In this document: positions 25,692 through 35,228 of the stretch, one piece after another
Layout of the letters: every line of letters begins with the position of its first letter
Numbering within the stretch: the stretch's first letter is position 1
Assembly (NCBI GenBank): GCA_027920525.1
Contig: CP115858.1
Coordinates: forward strand, 124,001 to 188,000
Source of the DNA: Chryseobacterium daecheongense
GTDB taxonomy: Bacteria; Bacteroidota; Bacteroidia; Flavobacteriales; Weeksellaceae
Length of the DNA: 64,000 nt
Reading direction: 5' to 3'
Notes under the pieces: generated by a model
Seen by the model: only the letters and a program-made list of their open reading frames with translations
Told to the model about the DNA's origin: nothing
The model's database searches: none
Position numbers and translations under genes: made by a program

Positions 25692-26882
25692 ATGGAAGAG
25701 AATCGAAAAGCCATTATTTTAGGTGCCGGAATTGCTGGTACTGCCATGGCATTATTCCTTGAAAAAATCGGTATTTTCTCCGAAATCTTTGAACTAAGAT
25801 CACGAGAGGAAACTGCGGGTGGTGGCCTGAATATAGCACCAAACGGAATGAATGTACTGGCAGAGCTTGGTCTGGCAGAGGAAATTATTCAAAGCGGATG
25901 TCCCGTTCATGAAGGAGTTTTTAGAAATTCCAAAGGAAAAAGGCTGGCAAAAATGCTGTTTACAGATCTGCAGAAGTTTCCGCAACCTGCAGTCAGTATG
26001 AAGAGGCAGACATTGGTAGATATCTTAAGAAAAGCTGTCCGAACTAAGAATATCCCGCTTTATTTTGAAAAGAAAGTAAAAGATATTGTCCAGACTGACG
26101 ATGGGAAAGTGATCGTTTCCTTTGATGATGATACTGTATCAATCGGGGACCTGTTGATTGGAGCAGATGGGATCAATAGTGAGGTCAGAAAGTCCGTCGC
26201 CCCTGAAATTCAACCGGAATTTACCGGGATTATTTCGCATGCCGGTTTTATTTCGAGAGATAAGCTGGCAGGTTTAACAGACAGGGAGTTCAGGAACATT
26301 AATTTTATTTATGGCAAAAACGGTTTCTTTGGCTTTAGCGGAGCAAACGATAAAGAATTAATGTGGTGGACCAACGTCATTTACGAAATGCCCTGGTCTA
26401 AAGATCAATTGAAAAACATTCATGTGGATGAGGAAAAGGAAGTTTTGAATAAACAATATGGAAACTATAGTTTTCCGGTATCGGATATCATTAATAATGC
26501 AGATTCTTACATACGCGTCAATGTTTTTGATGTACGTTTTCTTCCTGTTTGGTCTCATCGAAAAATAATACTGATAGGAGATGCAGCCCATGCGGTAAGT
26601 CCAAACTCCGGACAGGGAGCGTCTATGGCCTTGGAAGACGCAATGTTGCTGGCTAAATTGCTCAGAGATCAAAAAGAATGTCTGTCCGCATTTTCACTAT
26701 TTGAACAAGAGCGCAGACCTCGGGTAGAAAAAATTGTACTTGAAGGAAGAAGAAGGGGAGAGGATAAAGTAGTGGTAAACGGTTTTAAGCAATTCATCCG
26801 GGAAACTATGATTAGAATTTTCATCAATCTTTTTGGATCAAAAGGAAACGACTGGCTTTTCAGCTATAAGATTAAGTGGTAA
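25692..26882 (+). CDS. FAD-dependent monooxygenase
   Basis: A 396-residue class A flavoprotein hydroxylase. The FAD fingerprint GAGIAGTAMALFLEKIG is at residues 12-28, the DG-type motif is LLIGADGINSEVRK (about 155-168) and the GD motif is LIGDAAHAVSPNSGQGAS (about 295-312). Such enzymes use NAD(P)H and oxygen to hydroxylate an aromatic or other small molecule; TetX-like antibiotic-modifying enzymes share the fold. The substrate cannot be read. It is likely controlled by the divergent MarR gene, which suggests a detoxification role. Confidence 0.85.
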   Translation: MEENRKAIILGAGIAGTAMALFLEKIGIFSEIFELRSREETAGGGLNIAPNGMNVLAELGLAEEIIQSGCPVHEGVFRNSKGKRLAKMLFTDLQKFPQPAVSMKRQTLVDILRKAVRTKNIPLYFEKKVKDIVQTDDGKVIVSFDDDTVSIGDLLIGADGINSEVRKSVAPEIQPEFTGIISHAGFISRDKLAGLTDREFRNINFIYGKNGFFGFSGANDKELMWWTNVIYEMPWSKDQLKNIHVDEEKEVLNKQYGNYSFPVSDIINNADSYIRVNVFDVRFLPVWSHRKIILIGDAAHAVSPNSGQGASMALEDAMLLAKLLRDQKECLSAFSLFEQERRPRVEKIVLEGRRRGEDKVVVNGFKQFIRETMIRIFINLFGSKGNDWLFSYKIKW

Positions 26883-27003
26883 AAGAGAGAAGTTTACAGA
26901 AGTAATAGTTGAGTCTAATCTTCCGGATTGCTGTTCGAAAGCCTCTGGAGCGGTTCACATGTTTTTACTTTAAACAGACATGAGCACGCTCTAATTTTAC
27001 TTC

Positions 27004-29376
27004 ATGAAACAATTAATAATCATCTTTCTGATCATGTTGGCAGCTCCGCTTTATTTTGCCCAGCAAGCCATGATAAAAGGCGTCATCAGCGAAAATTCCG
27101 GACAGCCATTATCCGATGTGACCGTTACATTAAAGGACAGTAACGATAAATCCATTGCAGTGGCTATCTCAGATAGCAAAGGAGCATTCCGGCTGGATCA
27201 AATTCCCATGGGAAATTATAGCATTGTTTATCACCTGATTGGTTATCGGGAAAGCCATAAACAGATACAGGTAAACTCGGAGACAATACATGTCGGAACT
27301 GTTCTCCTGGAACCTGATGCAAAGCTTTTAGAAGAGGTTTCTTTAACAGGGAAACGCGGCCCGGTCAGTTTGAAGCTTGATAAAAAGATTTTTGAAGTAG
27401 GTAAGGATGTTCTGTCACAATCGGGAGCAGTTACCGATTTGTTAAACAGGGTCCCTTCCGTAAGTGTAAATCCGGGTGGCGGGATCAGTTTACGGGGGAA
27501 CAACAATGTCCTCATACTGATTAATGGACGGAGAACAGGGTTAACGCAAAGCAATGCATTGGAGCAATTGCCGGCAGATCAGGTAGAACGGGTAGAAGTG
27601 ATAACCAACCCTTCTTCAAGGTTTGACGCAGCCGGATCAGCCGGCATTATCAATATAATCCTTAAAAAGAATAAAAAAGCAGGTTTTAGTGGCCAGTTGC
27701 GTGTGGTTGGAGGTATTCCCAATGAAACCAGAATAAGTCCCAGTCTGAATTTTAAATCCAATAAACTCAATTTATTTGCTACGTACGGACTCAGGTTGTC
27801 TGATTATGTGGGGGTATACACCATGCAGCAGTCTTCAGGACTTTCCGATGCCTCTTATTTCCTGGATCAGAGACAGGATGAAAACAGGCATGACGATGCT
27901 AAACTGTTATATTTTGGAGCAGATTTTCAAATTAATGATCAGAACAGCCTTACTGCTGCTTTTCTCCGGAACTCAACACGTGATCATGATAAGACCCGTA
28001 TGAATTATCTGTACTCTGGGAGAAATAGTTTGGCAGACAGCAGTGTCACACGCAATGGAGAATCCTGGGAAAAGAGGAGCTACAATCAGCTGGAGTTTAA
28101 TTATACCAAAAGCTTTGATAAGCCCGGCAAGAAATTTACTGTCGATATGCAGTATGATTTCTGGGACAGTGATAAAGAATGGAATCTTGAAACGCGAAGG
28201 GTTTTCCCATTGGCGGCTGGCTTGCCTTTGATCAGGACAGGTTCAGTAGGAAGCAGTAAGGATTTTATGATCAAAACGGATATGATCCACCCGCTGGACA
28301 GTACTTCTACCATTGAATACGGATTAAAATTGGAGGACCGCAGGGTCAACAGTGATTTCATTGCTGAGCAGAAAAATATTTCAGGCTGGGAGATCATTGA
28401 TCAGATTGATAATCACCTTTTATATAAAGAGCTGATCGGAAGTGGCTATGTTCAGTTTTCAGGTAAGAAAGGAGCCTTTAGTTATCAGGGAGGATTACGT
28501 GGTGAGCTTACCAAAATAGGAATTGAAGACCGTATGGGAACCTACACAAGCAATAAAAATTACACCCGTTTGTTTCCAACATTAAACCTAAGTTACCATT
28601 TTAACGGGAATACGACTTTGCAGGGCAACTATAGCAAGAGGATCAACAGGCCGTCCCTTACCATGATTTATCCTTTTAATGAATTGACAGATCTCAGCAG
28701 CCGTTATGTGGGAAATCCGGATCTTAATCCGTCATATGCACAGGTAGTGGAATTTTCTTTTCTAAAGAACACAAAGACGCTTACTTTTAATCCATCGGTT
28801 TACTACCAAAGAAACAAGGGGATAATTGAGGATTACACGTACAGGAATGCTGAAGGGCTTTTTATTACCATGCCTGTAAATATTCATAAAGAAACCCGGA
28901 GTGGAATAGAGCTGTCCGTATTATACAATCCGTTAAAATGGATTCAGCTGAATACAGAGCTCAACCTGTTTCATTATGCAAAGGAAGGATCTTATCGGGA
29001 ACAGACTTTTGATTTTTCAGGAACTACACTGACTGCCCGTTTAAGTGCTCAGCTTAAACTGAAGGATAAACTTTCTTTCCAGACAATATATAATTTCAGG
29101 GGGGCCAATGCAACAGCCCAAACCCATACTAATGCGGTACACAGTATCGACTTTGGATGCAGCAAAACTTTTTTAAAAGACAGGGCGACCGTCACATTTG
29201 ATGTGAGTAATCTTTTTGAATTACGTAAACTAAGCAGCATAACCACCGGAGCAGATTATGTGATCAACCAGACCAATATCCCTAATGCCGCCCGATATCG
29301 CCTGACGTTGGTCTACCGATTGAATATAAAAGATAACCAGGCTGTGCGGCAGGCCAAAACAGGAAACCGTAACTAG
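27004..29376 (+). CDS. Outer-membrane beta-barrel receptor (OMP_b-brl_3 type)
   Basis: A 790-residue outer-membrane protein with a signal peptide (ending LYFAQ). A carboxypeptidase-regulatory-like beta sandwich follows (about 21-105, MIKGVISENSGQPLSDVTVT), then a plug-like domain (about 115-225, LLNRVPSVSVNPGGGISLRG, VEVITNPSSRFDAAG) and a large barrel. This is the TonB-dependent-receptor-like class common in Bacteroidota. No SusD partner is near, and no TonB box is obvious. The ligand is unknown; the gene lies 121 bases downstream of the monooxygenase. Confidence 0.85.
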   Translation: MKQLIIIFLIMLAAPLYFAQQAMIKGVISENSGQPLSDVTVTLKDSNDKSIAVAISDSKGAFRLDQIPMGNYSIVYHLIGYRESHKQIQVNSETIHVGTVLLEPDAKLLEEVSLTGKRGPVSLKLDKKIFEVGKDVLSQSGAVTDLLNRVPSVSVNPGGGISLRGNNNVLILINGRRTGLTQSNALEQLPADQVERVEVITNPSSRFDAAGSAGIINIILKKNKKAGFSGQLRVVGGIPNETRISPSLNFKSNKLNLFATYGLRLSDYVGVYTMQQSSGLSDASYFLDQRQDENRHDDAKLLYFGADFQINDQNSLTAAFLRNSTRDHDKTRMNYLYSGRNSLADSSVTRNGESWEKRSYNQLEFNYTKSFDKPGKKFTVDMQYDFWDSDKEWNLETRRVFPLAAGLPLIRTGSVGSSKDFMIKTDMIHPLDSTSTIEYGLKLEDRRVNSDFIAEQKNISGWEIIDQIDNHLLYKELIGSGYVQFSGKKGAFSYQGGLRGELTKIGIEDRMGTYTSNKNYTRLFPTLNLSYHFNGNTTLQGNYSKRINRPSLTMIYPFNELTDLSSRYVGNPDLNPSYAQVVEFSFLKNTKTLTFNPSVYYQRNKGIIEDYTYRNAEGLFITMPVNIHKETRSGIELSVLYNPLKWIQLNTELNLFHYAKEGSYREQTFDFSGTTLTARLSAQLKLKDKLSFQTIYNFRGANATAQTHTNAVHSIDFGCSKTFLKDRATVTFDVSNLFELRKLSSITTGADYVINQTNIPNAARYRLTLVYRLNIKDNQAVRQAKTGNRN

Positions 29377-29461
29377 ATTTATCTTTTTTTTGTTGAATAA
29401 ACAATCCTGTATTTTATGATCATTTCCGTTTTACTATTTTTATAAAAACTTTCCAGCCCTT

Positions 29462-29887
29462 ATGAACAATTGTATTTTTTGTAAAATAATAAACAGAGAA
29501 CTCCCTGCAAGCATCATCCACGAAGATGATCAGGTAATTGCTTTTATGGACATCCAGCCCGTTAATCCGGGACACATATTGGTAGTGCCGAAAATACACA
29601 GAGAATTCATTGCGGAACTGGACGAAGATCTTACTTCAGGAATGTTCAATGTTGCTGCTAAAATTAATAGGGCCCTCAGGAAATCGGATATAAGATCTGA
29701 AGGAATCAATTATTTTCTTGCTGATGGTGAAGCTGCCGGCCAGGAGGTTTTTCATACCCATCTGCATATTTTCCCGAGATTCCGTAATGATGGTTTTGGT
29801 TTGCGGTTTGGTGAAAGATATTCAATCCTTCCGGATCGCAAAGAGCTTGATGAGGTATGTACATCTATTAAAAAGATGATGGAATAA
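29462..29887 (+). CDS. HIT-family protein (nucleotide hydrolase/transferase)
   Basis: The 141-residue protein has the histidine triad HTHLHIF, with His98, His100 and His102; the middle one is the usual nucleophile. CIFC (4-7) may bind zinc with a later His. Hint-type members cleave nucleoside phosphoramidates or dinucleotides. The length is standard. The following TfoX-like gene lies 37 bases downstream and may be in the same transcript. Confidence 0.9.
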   Translation: MNNCIFCKIINRELPASIIHEDDQVIAFMDIQPVNPGHILVVPKIHREFIAELDEDLTSGMFNVAAKINRALRKSDIRSEGINYFLADGEAAGQEVFHTHLHIFPRFRNDGFGLRFGERYSILPDRKELDEVCTSIKKMME

Positions 29888-29924
29888 TAATGCTTTGTAA
29901 TCTGAAAGAATTAAAAAAATAATC

Positions 29925-30260
29925 ATGTACAACGAACAACTGGTAAACCGGATAAGAGAAACATTGATGCATGAGAATAATGTGGTTGAGAAAAAAATGT
30001 TCCAGGGATTAAGCTTTATGGTAGATGATAAACTATGCATCGGAGTTCGTAATGAGGAGATCTTATGCAGGATCGACCCTCAACAAGCAGAGCTGGAGCT
30101 GGAAAAAGAGTATTGCCGCCCGATGATTCATGGGAAGAGGGTAGCAAAAGGGTATATTTTTGTGAGTAAAGAAGGATATCATAAAAACAAAGATTTTCAA
30201 TATTATATAGACCTCTGTCTTGCTTATAATAAAGTGGTTCAAAAGGCAAAAAAGAAATGA
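29925..30260 (+). CDS. TfoX/Sxy N-terminal domain protein
   Basis: A 111-residue single-domain protein: LVNRIRETLMHENNVVEKKM, GLSFMVDDKLCIGVRNEEIL and GYIFVSKEGYHKNKDFQYYI match the TfoX N-terminal domain. Full TfoX regulates competence in Gammaproteobacteria, but stand-alone copies in Bacteroidota have no known role. No C-terminal domain gene follows. Confidence 0.8.
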   Translation: MYNEQLVNRIRETLMHENNVVEKKMFQGLSFMVDDKLCIGVRNEEILCRIDPQQAELELEKEYCRPMIHGKRVAKGYIFVSKEGYHKNKDFQYYIDLCLAYNKVVQKAKKK

Positions 30261-30438
30261 GGTGTCTTTCTTTTCATTAGATTTTTTTCAAGGATCGGAA
30301 AATAAAACACTACAGGAACTGTATCAGCAATCTATGGGATGAATTTGACAACCTTGAATATAATAATAGGTATCTTATAAAATTAATTCCGCAGATATTC
30401 GTAATACTTACTTATTTTTAGGCTATTAATTAAAAATT

Positions 30439-32244
30439 ATGAAAACCGGAACTCGTTTTTATATTGTATTATTTATGGGGTTGATTTCCAGTTCTTTATC
30501 TGCACAGACAGATGCTCAGCTGAAAAATGAAATTGCCCGGATAGAATCAGGTTTATTACCTGCCGTGAGATTTGAGGGAGAATCTGCATGGAAACTGGAA
30601 GACCGAATGAAGTTTTATAATATTCCAGCCGTCAGTATAGCCGTAATCAGAAATTACCAGGTGATATGGACCAAAGCATATGGACTCGCAGATGTGGAAA
30701 ATAAAACTCCAGCTACCACCGCTACCTTATTTCAGGTTGCTTCTATGAGTAAACCTGTAACGGCTTATGCTGCATTAAAGGAGGTAGAAGAAGGAAAAAT
30801 AGATCCCGATGCTGATGTGAACAGATATCTGAAATCCTGGAAAATTCCTGAGAATGAGTGGACAAAACAGAAGCCGGTAACGCTTAGGAATATTCTTAGC
30901 CATACAGCCGGTTTCACCGTACATGGATTCCCCGGATACGAGGCAGGAAAACCTCTCCCTACAGTGATTCAGGTGTTGAACGGAGAAAAGCCTGCCAATA
31001 CCGATGCTGTGAAGGTGGATAAGCTTCCCGGAAAATCTTTTCGTTACTCTGGAGGTGGATATACTGTGTTGCAGGAAATACTTACAGATATTGAAGGAAA
31101 GGATTTTGCAACTTTGATGAAGGAAAAAATCCTGATGCCTCTCGGAATGAAGAACAGCAGCTTCACTCAGCCTTTGCCAGAATCTCAATCCGTAATTGCC
31201 GCAACAGCATATTTAGAAAACGGAACTAAAGTCCAGGGCAGATATCATATCTATCCTGAACAGGCCGCCGCTGGTTTATGGTCCACAGCAGAAGACTATG
31301 CCCGTTTTGTGGTCGATATCCAGAATACGTTGAATGGTAAAAGTAATACCATTATTTCCAAAAAGATGGCGGAAACATTTACCACTCCTTACATTGAAAC
31401 TTTTGAGGGATTAGGTGTTGTGCTGGAGACCTATGGCAATCAGGTATATTTTTCCCACGGTGGCTGGAATGAAGGTTTTTCCAGCCTCTTTACGGCGAGT
31501 AAAACAAGTGGGGATGGAATTGTAGTATTAACCAATACCAACAAACCTCAGTTTATCAATGAGGTCATACGTTCTGTGGCAACTGAATATCAGTGGCCGG
31601 AATTTATGGCTCCTATTCTTAAAATTTTACCTTTAAAACAAGAGGACTTCAGCAATACCGGTCGATATAAATTCAGTAAGTATGGTGTTTACAGGGTATA
31701 TCAGGAAAAGGGAAAACTGATGATGAAGGTGAATATGGAAACACCGATTGAACTTCTTAAAATCGGGGAAAATAACTATGCGCTAAGAAACTGGAATTTT
31801 AAAATAAGTTTTAGGACTAACCCAAAGACAGGAAAACTTGAATTGGTGGAAACACTCCTGAATAAAACCATCCGTTCAGAAAACCCACAATTGGCGAGAG
31901 ATGAGAAAGGACCATTGGAATTGATTCTTGAAGGATATTTTGAAAAAGGTCTGGAAGCTTACAAAAAAGCAAAAAAAGAAGATGCTGATAATGAAATGCT
32001 TTCCGAAGACTATATTAACGGTCTCGGTTATACCTTACTTCGCGAAAAGAAATATACCAATGCGATAGATTTTTTCCGTGTCAATACCCAATTGTATCCT
32101 CAAAGTGCGAATACTTATGACAGTCTTGGGGAAGCCTACCTTGAAGCAGGACAAAAAGATAAAGCTTTGGAAAATTACCGGAAAGTACTGAAAATCAATC
32201 CGGGTAATGAAAATGCAATTAGGATTTTAAAAACAATAAAATAA
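30439..32244 (+). CDS. Secreted serine hydrolase (beta-lactamase class C-like) with TPR tail
   Basis: A 601-residue protein with a signal peptide (ending SLSAQ). The class C beta-lactamase/DD-peptidase fold has the nucleophile in SMSK (Ser102, Lys105), the Tyr motif YSG (203-205) and HGG (340-342). A beta domain follows (about 400-480), then a TPR segment to the C-terminus (AYKKAKKEDADNEMLSED..., YDSLGEAYLEAGQKDKALEN). Related proteins hydrolyse peptides, esters or D-amino acid bonds; a true beta-lactamase is not implied. A perfect-stem terminator follows. Confidence 0.85.
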   Translation: MKTGTRFYIVLFMGLISSSLSAQTDAQLKNEIARIESGLLPAVRFEGESAWKLEDRMKFYNIPAVSIAVIRNYQVIWTKAYGLADVENKTPATTATLFQVASMSKPVTAYAALKEVEEGKIDPDADVNRYLKSWKIPENEWTKQKPVTLRNILSHTAGFTVHGFPGYEAGKPLPTVIQVLNGEKPANTDAVKVDKLPGKSFRYSGGGYTVLQEILTDIEGKDFATLMKEKILMPLGMKNSSFTQPLPESQSVIAATAYLENGTKVQGRYHIYPEQAAAGLWSTAEDYARFVVDIQNTLNGKSNTIISKKMAETFTTPYIETFEGLGVVLETYGNQVYFSHGGWNEGFSSLFTASKTSGDGIVVLTNTNKPQFINEVIRSVATEYQWPEFMAPILKILPLKQEDFSNTGRYKFSKYGVYRVYQEKGKLMMKVNMETPIELLKIGENNYALRNWNFKISFRTNPKTGKLELVETLLNKTIRSENPQLARDEKGPLELILEGYFEKGLEAYKKAKKEDADNEMLSEDYINGLGYTLLREKKYTNAIDFFRVNTQLYPQSANTYDSLGEAYLEAGQKDKALENYRKVLKINPGNENAIRILKTIK

Positions 32245-32252
32245 AAGTTTTT

Positions 32253-32287
32253 AATTAACGCCCCTGAATTCCAGGGGCGTTAATTTT
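32253..32287 (+). terminator. Rho-independent terminator
   Basis: AATTAACGCCCCTG (32253-32266) pairs perfectly over 14 bases with CAGGGGCGTTAATT (32272-32285) around a five-base loop, followed by T residues. Confidence 0.9.
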
Positions 32288-32428
32288 GCCGTTCCTATTT
32301 CACGGTTTAATTCAATGAGCATTTTATGTATCGGGGTTCATAGTTCCATTAAATAACTATCACGGAGCATTTTTTATCAATTGATAAATAAATCCTAAGG
32401 CTTAACCTGTAGTTTTGTACAAAAAAAG

Positions 32429-32848
32429 ATGTCAGGAGAAACAGATTTAAAAATATTGCTGCAACATATGGAACCGGTGCTGAATTCAGGGGAATATGTT
32501 TTTTGCAAAGTAGGTTACTTACATGAGATTCCGGATATAGAAAAACTTGTATTTTTCTTTCGTGAAAAAGAAGCCATAACCGTTGTTCTGGAAAAGCCGG
32601 TCGCTGAAAAATGGAATTTGGAATACAATTATGTTTCTTCATGGATCACTTTGAGTATTCATTCCTCACTTGAAGCCGTGGGGCTTACGGCTGCATTCGC
32701 TAACGCACTCAAGCACGAAGGTATTAGCTGCAATGTGGTGGCAGCTTATTTTCATGATCATATTTTTGTTGCAAAACATGATGCAGAAAAAGCAATTGAA
32801 GCTTTGAAAGCGATGAAGGTTGGGAACACCGTAGGATTTTTCAGATAG
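32429..32848 (+). CDS. ACT-domain protein (DUF2241-like)
   Basis: A 139-residue protein with two ACT-like halves: LLQHMEPVLNSGEYVFCKVG at the start and SSWITLSIHSSLEAVGLTAA, then GISCNVVAAYFHDHIFVAKH. Such proteins bind small ligands, often amino acids, but the partner is unknown. It is a single gene, convergent with the AraC gene. Confidence 0.8.
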   Translation: MSGETDLKILLQHMEPVLNSGEYVFCKVGYLHEIPDIEKLVFFFREKEAITVVLEKPVAEKWNLEYNYVSSWITLSIHSSLEAVGLTAAFANALKHEGISCNVVAAYFHDHIFVAKHDAEKAIEALKAMKVGNTVGFFR

Positions 32849-32924
32849 AATAATGGATTATTGGATTGTTTATAAATGGGTCTGATAATAAATAGCAGAG
32901 CCTAACCTTGGCAAGGTATAATGG

Positions 32925-33839
32925 TTAGTTAAAAAGTTCCCTAAATCCAAGCGGAGTGGTATTCGTCATTTTCTTAAAGAATTTGCTGAAAGACTGTGGG
33001 TGCTCAAATCCTAATTCATAAGCAATCTCACTTACGGTGCTGCCTGTCGTGCTGAGTTTTTCCTTTGCTTTTTCGGTCAGCTTCTGATGAATGAACTGTT
33101 GGGTGCTTTGTCCGGTAAGGTTTTGGAGTAATGTTCTCAGATATCCTGTAGAAATACCGAGCTCTCCGGAAATATAATGAACACTTGGGATGCCATTATT
33201 TATGATCATTTCACTGTTGAAATATTGGTTGAGTAGGATTTCTAACCGTTCAAGGATTTCATGATGTGCCTTATCACGGGTAATGAATTGGCGCTGGTAA
33301 AATCGGTTTGAATAATTAAAAAGCGTTTCCAGTAATGAAACCATGATATCACTGCTGAACTTATCTGTATTAGTATTGTATTCCTTTCGGATATTATCTA
33401 TCAGAAGCTGAAGGATCTGCTCTTCATCTTCAGAAAGAAAAAGGGCTTCATGCAGGGAATAATCGAAAAATTCATATTGGGTTATAGTTTTAGCCAGGGG
33501 TTTATTCCATAAAAAATCAGGATGGATCATCAGCATCCAGCCTTCAGCGGGACGTGGCTGGTTGTCCATTTCAATCCGGAGTACCTGGTTCGGAGCCATA
33601 AAAAATAATATGCCTTCATCAAAATCATAGTCTTGCTGTCCATATTTGTATTTATGGTTCATATTTCTTTTTACTGAAAGGGAGTAAAAATCAAATACCA
33701 GGCTTTCACTTCCTTTATCGGGTTTTTGCATATCTCTAAAATCAATGATGCTGATCAGCGGATGTTTAGGCTTTGGTAAGCCACGCAAAGCATGAAACTG
33801 TGAAATTGTTTTGATCCTTATGGGTTCTTTTGCCGACAT
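32925..33839 (-). CDS. AraC-family transcriptional regulator (copy 1)
   Basis: A 304-residue regulator with an N-terminal sensor part (about 1-180) and a C-terminal double helix-turn-helix ending ISTGYLRTLLQNLTGQSTQ and ELGFEHPQSFSKFFKKMTN. It is closely related to the gene at 35229-36137, with nearly the same C-terminus. It lies immediately downstream of the NAD-dependent epimerase gene (83-base gap) in the same direction, which is a plausible target. Confidence 0.88.
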   Translation of the reverse strand: MSAKEPIRIKTISQFHALRGLPKPKHPLISIIDFRDMQKPDKGSESLVFDFYSLSVKRNMNHKYKYGQQDYDFDEGILFFMAPNQVLRIEMDNQPRPAEGWMLMIHPDFLWNKPLAKTITQYEFFDYSLHEALFLSEDEEQILQLLIDNIRKEYNTNTDKFSSDIMVSLLETLFNYSNRFYQRQFITRDKAHHEILERLEILLNQYFNSEMIINNGIPSVHYISGELGISTGYLRTLLQNLTGQSTQQFIHQKLTEKAKEKLSTTGSTVSEIAYELGFEHPQSFSKFFKKMTNTTPLGFRELFN

Positions 33840-33921
33840 AATCTTTTAGGGTATAAAAAGAGAAGAATATGTAAATAGCTTTCACATACTCTTCCCTGAT
33901 GTGGTATAGTAAATTTACAAT

Positions 33922-34821
33922 TTATTGGGCAGGAAAATAAATTTCTCCGTGTAAATCCGATAGCAAATCGATTTCATTTGGCTCCCAATTTAATATTTCC
34001 CGTGTTGCAGCGCTTGAAGCAAGGACATTAAATTCTGCAAAATGGGCAAACCAGGTAAAGTGATCTGCTACCTCACCTGCTGAAATGGAACGTGCTGGTA
34101 TACCCAGTTTTGTACCTATCGTTTCGGCGATCTTTTTAAATTCGATGCCTTCTTCTGCAACTCCGTGGTAGCGTATTCCGTTAACCGAATGTTTTTCTAC
34201 GGCCAGTCGGAAGAGTTTGGCCGCATCTTTACGGTGTACTGCAGGCCAGAAATTCGTACCGCTGTCAATGTATGCAGAAAAACCTTTTGCTTTTGCTATT
34301 CCAATCAACGAAGGAATAAAGCCAATTTTATCTCCCAGGTCATGCACCACAGGGGGAAGACGGACAACGGCTACCTGAACTCCTTTAGCAGCTACTTTGT
34401 CTGCTGCATGTTCTGTAATAATCCTTGGAATGCTATTACCTTCCGGCATATCTTTTTCCGTAATCATACCTTGTTTTTTAAGCACACCGATTCCTGAAGT
34501 AATAACAAATGGCTTTTGCGTTCCTTCCAGTACGGAGCCGATCGTTTCAATGACCTTTCCGTCCAGGATACACATTTCTTTAAATTTGCTGAAATCATGG
34601 ATAAATCCAAGATGAATTACTGCGTCAGCTTTTTCAACTGCTTCTATCAATGTCTCTGGTTGACTGAGATCTCCGTAATATACTTCTACACCGGACTTCC
34701 TTAGTTTTTCCGCGGATTCCTCAGAACGGGCTAATCCTATAACCTGATGTCCGCCGGATTGTAATTCTTTTACTGTTGCAGAGCCTATAAATCCTGTAGC
34801 TCCTGTTACAAATACTTTCAT
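33922..34821 (-). CDS. NAD-dependent epimerase/short-chain dehydrogenase
   Basis: A 299-residue extended SDR-type protein. The NAD(P) motif TGATGFIG is at residues 6-13. A catalytic Tyr-x3-Lys is not evident at the usual position, so it may belong to the atypical NmrA-like or NAD-dependent epimerase group. The start is the ATG at 34821; 41 upstream in-frame codons include no likely signal. It precedes the AraC gene. The substrate is unknown. Confidence 0.82.
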   Translation of the reverse strand: MKVFVTGATGFIGSATVKELQSGGHQVIGLARSEESAEKLRKSGVEVYYGDLSQPETLIEAVEKADAVIHLGFIHDFSKFKEMCILDGKVIETIGSVLEGTQKPFVITSGIGVLKKQGMITEKDMPEGNSIPRIITEHAADKVAAKGVQVAVVRLPPVVHDLGDKIGFIPSLIGIAKAKGFSAYIDSGTNFWPAVHRKDAAKLFRLAVEKHSVNGIRYHGVAEEGIEFKKIAETIGTKLGIPARSISAGEVADHFTWFAHFAEFNVLASSAATREILNWEPNEIDLLSDLHGEIYFPAQ

Positions 34822-35228
34822 TTCCTGTTTGTTTTTAACACTACAAAGTTGGAAAGAACAGGATTTCTCTACGTAGCCAAAACACACTTTGTTGTAGCCG
34901 GAAAACACATAATTGAAAACACGTGAGAAATAAAATAGCTTCATATTTTTTAAACTGCATCTTTATAAACCGACCTAGGAAGCTGTAGCGTAAAGAAAAT
35001 GATTTCTGTGAACGTAAAGAAAATTCTACTGTTCGAAGTGCGACAACCATACCGAATCGGACAGCTCATATTGAACTCGCGCAAGTTTTAGAATTTTTAG
35101 AGAACAGAATTCATTTTTAGCGAAGATTCCAGTCTTGAATTTTTGTTTCTTTTGTTTCAAGACAAAAGAATATAAAATCGGTTTATCCAACCCCAATTTA
35201 TGAGGCATTTCGCAGATTAAAAAAATCT
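34822..35228. other. Intergenic region with a dispersed inverted repeat
   Basis: No gene is found in 407 bases. A perfect inverted repeat TTCTTTTGT-TTCAAG-ACAAAAGAA lies at 35147-35170. Hairpins of this sequence type are scattered in flavobacterial genomes (recalled, not searched). Short open frames here are not gene-like. Confidence 0.5.

Noticed and set aside
25692..26882. TetX tetracycline monooxygenase
   Set aside because: The flavin motifs are common to the whole class A family; nothing in the sequence singles out tetracycline.
30439..32244. Antibiotic-resistance beta-lactamase
   Set aside because: The fold and SxxK motif fit, but the length, extra domain and TPR tail fit general serine hydrolases better.
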